In this document: positions 61,407-64,000 of the stretch, one piece after another
Numbering within the stretch: position 1 is the stretch's first letter
Layout of the letters: every line of letters starts with the position of its first letter
Assembly (NCBI GenBank): GCA_021776335.1
Contig: JAJFGB010000007.1
Coordinates: 372,001-436,000, forward strand
Reading direction: 5' to 3'
DNA from: Hyphococcus sp.
GTDB taxonomy: Bacteria > Pseudomonadota > Alphaproteobacteria > Caulobacterales > Parvularculaceae
DNA length: 64,000 nt
Made by a program: the position numbers and the translations under genes
The notes under the pieces: generated by a model
The model's database searches: none
What the model was told of the DNA's origin: nothing
What the model saw: the letters and a program-made list of their open reading frames with translations, nothing else

Positions 61407-63911
61407 TTGAAGAGTTCTAAGCGAATTTTGGTTACCGGCGGAGCTGGTTTTATAGGATCGCATCTGTGCGACCGGCTTTTGCATGAAGGCCATACTGTAG
61501 TTTGTCTGGACAATTTTGTGACGGGCCGCAGGGTCAATATCGCTGATGCGCTCATCAATCCGCGATTTACCCTCGTGGAACAGAATGTCCAAGAGCCCTT
61601 GCCGGAAGGCGGGTTTGACCAGATTTACAATCTGGCTTGTCCTGCTTCACCGCCGCAATATCAGCGCGATGCCGTTGAAACCATGCGCACCTGCGTTATC
61701 GGCGCTCTTAATGTTCTGGAATATGGACGGCAGCACAGCGCCAGGGTGCTTCAGGCATCGACCAGCGAAGTCTATGGCGATCCGGATAAGCATCCACAAT
61801 GCGAAGAATATGTCGGGGCTGTAAACTGCACCGGCCTGCGCGCTTGCTACGATGAAGGTAAACGCGCTTCTGAAGCGTTGTTTTTTGACTACCATCGTCA
61901 ATACAAAACAGAAATTCGCGTTGCGCGTATTTTCAATACTTATGGTTCACGGATGAGTCCGGAAGACGGCCGGGTCGTGCCGAATTTTCTCGCTCAGTCG
62001 CTGAGCGGCGCCGCGATTACAGTTTATGGCGATGGCAGCCAGACCAGATCATTTTGTTACGTCGACGATATGATTGAGGGCCTGGTTCGCTTGATGAACG
62101 TTCCGGGTGGGCGTCACGGCCCTGTCAATCTCGGCAACCCCTCCGAATTCACGGTCAGTGAACTGGCCGAGTTAATGATCGAAAAAACGGGCTCCACATC
62201 CGAGCTCAGATTTGTGGATTTGCCTGAGGATGACCCGAAAATCAGGCAGCCCGATATCGATAAAGCAATACGCGTCCTGGAATGGGCGCCATCAGTTGAG
62301 TTGTCAGAAGGTTTGGATCGAATGATAAAGTGGTACCGTTCAGATGCCGAGGGCGAGGCGACAAACGTCGCGTTCATGGCAGATCATGTCAAAGAAGTTT
62401 CACCTGCGCCTGTTTCCACGGATATCGGGGAACATGACGCCAAGCCCATCCGTTTGAACCAGCGACCCGGTTCGAAAACGGTGGCGATTATTGGCGGCGG
62501 GCCGGCTGGCCTTACTGCAGCGTATGAGCTGCAAAAGCACAGCACCGAACATGTGCCGGTCGTCCTGGAAGGCGGCGATCTGGTAGGCGGGATTGCGCGA
62601 ACAGAAAGCTATAAAGGCTTTCGATTTGACATTGGCGGGCACCGGTTCTTCACCAAAGTGACGGAAGTCGAGAGCCTGTGGCGTGAAGTTCTTGGTGATG
62701 ATTTCATCCGCAGACCACGCAAGAGTCGGATTTATTATCAGGGCCGGTATTACGATTACCCGCTCAAAATCTTTAATGCATTGGGCAATATGGGTCCCTT
62801 TGAAGCGGTTCGTATTGGCCTCAGCTATCTCAAATGGCAAATCTTCCCGGGCAAGGTTGAGGACAATCTTGAACAATGGGTGACGAACCGTTTTGGCGGC
62901 CGTTTGTTCCTTCATTTCTTCAAGACCTATACGGAAAAAGTATGGGGCTTGCCTTGCACGGAAATTCGGGCCGATTGGGCAGCACAACGCATCAAGAACC
63001 TGTCGCTGACCAAGGCTGTTTGGCACGCGCTTACCGGCGCCAATGATACGACGAGCCTGATTGAGGAATTTGAGTATCCAAGGCTTGGTCCTGGCATGAT
63101 GTGGGAAAAATTCCGTGAGGCCATCCGGTCAAATGGCGGCACCGTAAGAATGCGGAGCATGGTTCAGCGGGTTTTCCGAGAAGGTAATAGAATTACCGAA
63201 ATTGAGGTGCGTCAGTCGCTGAATGATCAGGATGATACTTATCGCCTGAAAGCGGATGATTTCATCTCGACAATGCCGATCAATGAATTGGTTGCCTGTA
63301 TGGAACCCGCGCCGCCGGCCGAAGTGGTCGAAGCTGCGAAAAAACTGAAATATCGTGACTTCCTGATCGTGACGCTCATCCTCGATCACGCCGATCCATT
63401 TGACGATAACTGGATTTATATCCACAGCCCGGACGTTCAGGTTGGACGGATTCAAAACTTCCGCGCCTGGTCCCCGGAGATGGTGCCGGCGCCTGACAAA
63501 GCCAGCATCGGCATGGAATATTTTTGCCATGAGGGCGATGGCCTTTGGGAGAGCAACGACGACGATCTGATCAAGCAAGCCGCTGCGGAACTTGAAAAGC
63601 TGGGTCTTGCCGATGCTGCGACTGTCATCGACGGCGCCGTTATCCGCCAGCGCAAAGCCTATCCTGTCTATGATGGCGAATATCAAGCAGCGCTCGACGT
63701 GATCAAGGAATGGGTCCTTAGTCTTGAAAATTTCCAGACCGTCGGACGCAATGGCATGCATCGTTACAATAATCAGGATCATTCGATGCTGACGGCGATG
63801 CTGGCAACGCGCAATATTCTCGGCGAAGATCACGACATCTGGAATGTCAATGTTGAGCGGTCGTATCACGAAGAATTCACGACTGAAAAGAAAACAATCG
63901 AAGCCGCCTAG
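61407..63911 (+). CDS. UDP-glucuronate decarboxylase fused to a UGM/protoporphyrinogen-oxidase-like flavoprotein
   Basis: An 834-residue, two-enzyme protein starting at a TTG with AGGGGG upstream. Residues 1-312 are a UXS-type decarboxylase that should convert UDP-glucuronate to UDP-xylose: TGGAGFIGSHL, YNLACPASP, and catalytic Y148 and K152 in CYDEGKR with the UXS-typical FDYHRQY. After a linker of about 45 residues, a second NAD/FAD fold starts at IIGGGPAGLTAAYEL (glycines near residues 363-368). The flavin domain resembles UDP-galactopyranose mutase and protoporphyrinogen oxidase relatives (RFDIGGHRFFTK, GLPCTEI, RYNNQDHSM). A joint role in making an unusual sugar is inferred. No stop or frameshift separates the parts. 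Confidence 0.85.
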   Translation: MKSSKRILVTGGAGFIGSHLCDRLLHEGHTVVCLDNFVTGRRVNIADALINPRFTLVEQNVQEPLPEGGFDQIYNLACPASPPQYQRDAVETMRTCVIGALNVLEYGRQHSARVLQASTSEVYGDPDKHPQCEEYVGAVNCTGLRACYDEGKRASEALFFDYHRQYKTEIRVARIFNTYGSRMSPEDGRVVPNFLAQSLSGAAITVYGDGSQTRSFCYVDDMIEGLVRLMNVPGGRHGPVNLGNPSEFTVSELAELMIEKTGSTSELRFVDLPEDDPKIRQPDIDKAIRVLEWAPSVELSEGLDRMIKWYRSDAEGEATNVAFMADHVKEVSPAPVSTDIGEHDAKPIRLNQRPGSKTVAIIGGGPAGLTAAYELQKHSTEHVPVVLEGGDLVGGIARTESYKGFRFDIGGHRFFTKVTEVESLWREVLGDDFIRRPRKSRIYYQGRYYDYPLKIFNALGNMGPFEAVRIGLSYLKWQIFPGKVEDNLEQWVTNRFGGRLFLHFFKTYTEKVWGLPCTEIRADWAAQRIKNLSLTKAVWHALTGANDTTSLIEEFEYPRLGPGMMWEKFREAIRSNGGTVRMRSMVQRVFREGNRITEIEVRQSLNDQDDTYRLKADDFISTMPINELVACMEPAPPAEVVEAAKKLKYRDFLIVTLILDHADPFDDNWIYIHSPDVQVGRIQNFRAWSPEMVPAPDKASIGMEYFCHEGDGLWESNDDDLIKQAAAELEKLGLADAATVIDGAVIRQRKAYPVYDGEYQAALDVIKEWVLSLENFQTVGRNGMHRYNNQDHSMLTAMLATRNILGEDHDIWNVNVERSYHEEFTTEKKTIEAA

Positions 63912-63933
63912 GCGCGGCGCGGACGCTCAAAGC

Positions 63934-64000
63934 ATGAACAGTCAACAAAGACTCGCCGTCGTCATACCGGCATATAATGCCGGGACGACGCTCGAAGATT
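63934..64000 (+). CDS. GT2 family glycosyltransferase, N-terminal fragment
   Basis: A frame starts with ATG at 63934, 22 bases after the UXS-fusion stop, and runs off the window. Its 22 visible residues begin MNSQQRLAVVIPAYNAG, the classic first strand and nucleotide-binding loop of GT2 glycosyltransferases. It is probably in the same operon as the fusion gene. Confidence 0.75.
   Translation, partial: MNSQQRLAVVIPAYNAGTTLED

Overview
The window is bacterial chromosome from an alphaproteobacterium. The main evidence is gene order: dapA-smpB, then rpoZ-rsh-pyrE-pdxJ-acpS-lepB-rnc-era, followed by recO and parC. This is the arrangement commonly seen in Caulobacterales, Parvularculales, Rhodobacterales and Rhizobiales. 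Three short palindromic intergenic repeats that I recognise from alphaproteobacterial genomes (near 14.9, 16.3 and 18.0 kb), a VPLPA-type sorting-tail protein and a cobalamin riboswitch fit this. I cannot name the genus from sequence alone. No rRNA, insertion sequence, phage or CRISPR array was seen. One tRNA gene (Ser, GCT anticodon) is present.

1-5 kb: the 3' end of the anaerobic ribonucleotide reductase gene nrdD and its activase nrdG; a VPLPA-CTERM surface protein; an unusual fusion of a 2-oxoglutarate/Fe(II) dioxygenase with a Rieske domain; and, ending back to back with it, a Tat-exported alanine-racemase-like protein that lacks the usual catalytic tyrosine. 5.2-10.2 kb: one giant secreted nuclease with lamin-tail, endonuclease/exonuclease/phosphatase and RTX repeat regions. 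10.2-30.2 kb: mostly housekeeping genes, namely tRNA-Ser, a lytic transglycosylase, dapA, smpB, a family 5 uracil-DNA glycosylase, a NYN-domain protein, folK, the rpoZ-to-era run, recO, two membrane or hydrolase-like genes of unknown role, and parC. Between rnc and era lies a decayed duplicate of the era 5' end carrying a tandem hairpin repeat.

30.3-64 kb: a subtilase with a probable outer-membrane barrel, then about 31 kb of surface-polysaccharide genes in both orientations. This part holds a Wzx-type flippase, several GT-C-type polytopic membrane proteins, at least six GT2 glycosyltransferases, one GT4 glycosyltransferase, a GtrA protein, a polysaccharide pyruvyltransferase, FkbM and sugar C-methyltransferase-like methyltransferases, short-chain dehydrogenase/epimerases, a Gfo/Idh/MocA dehydrogenase and a TIM-barrel isomerase. 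RfbF and RfbG make CDP-4-keto-6-deoxyglucose. The nearby C-methyltransferase-like and reductase-like genes suggest that this intermediate becomes a methyl-branched deoxysugar. A single 834-residue protein fuses a UDP-glucuronate decarboxylase to a flavin-dependent, mutase-like domain.

The most unusual content is a pair of paralogous dioxygenase-Rieske fusions 55 kb apart, one beside the racemase and one in the glycan region. Also notable are the UXS-flavoprotein fusion, the remnant between rnc and era, and an intact-looking B12 riboswitch in front of a broken btuB-like receptor gene.
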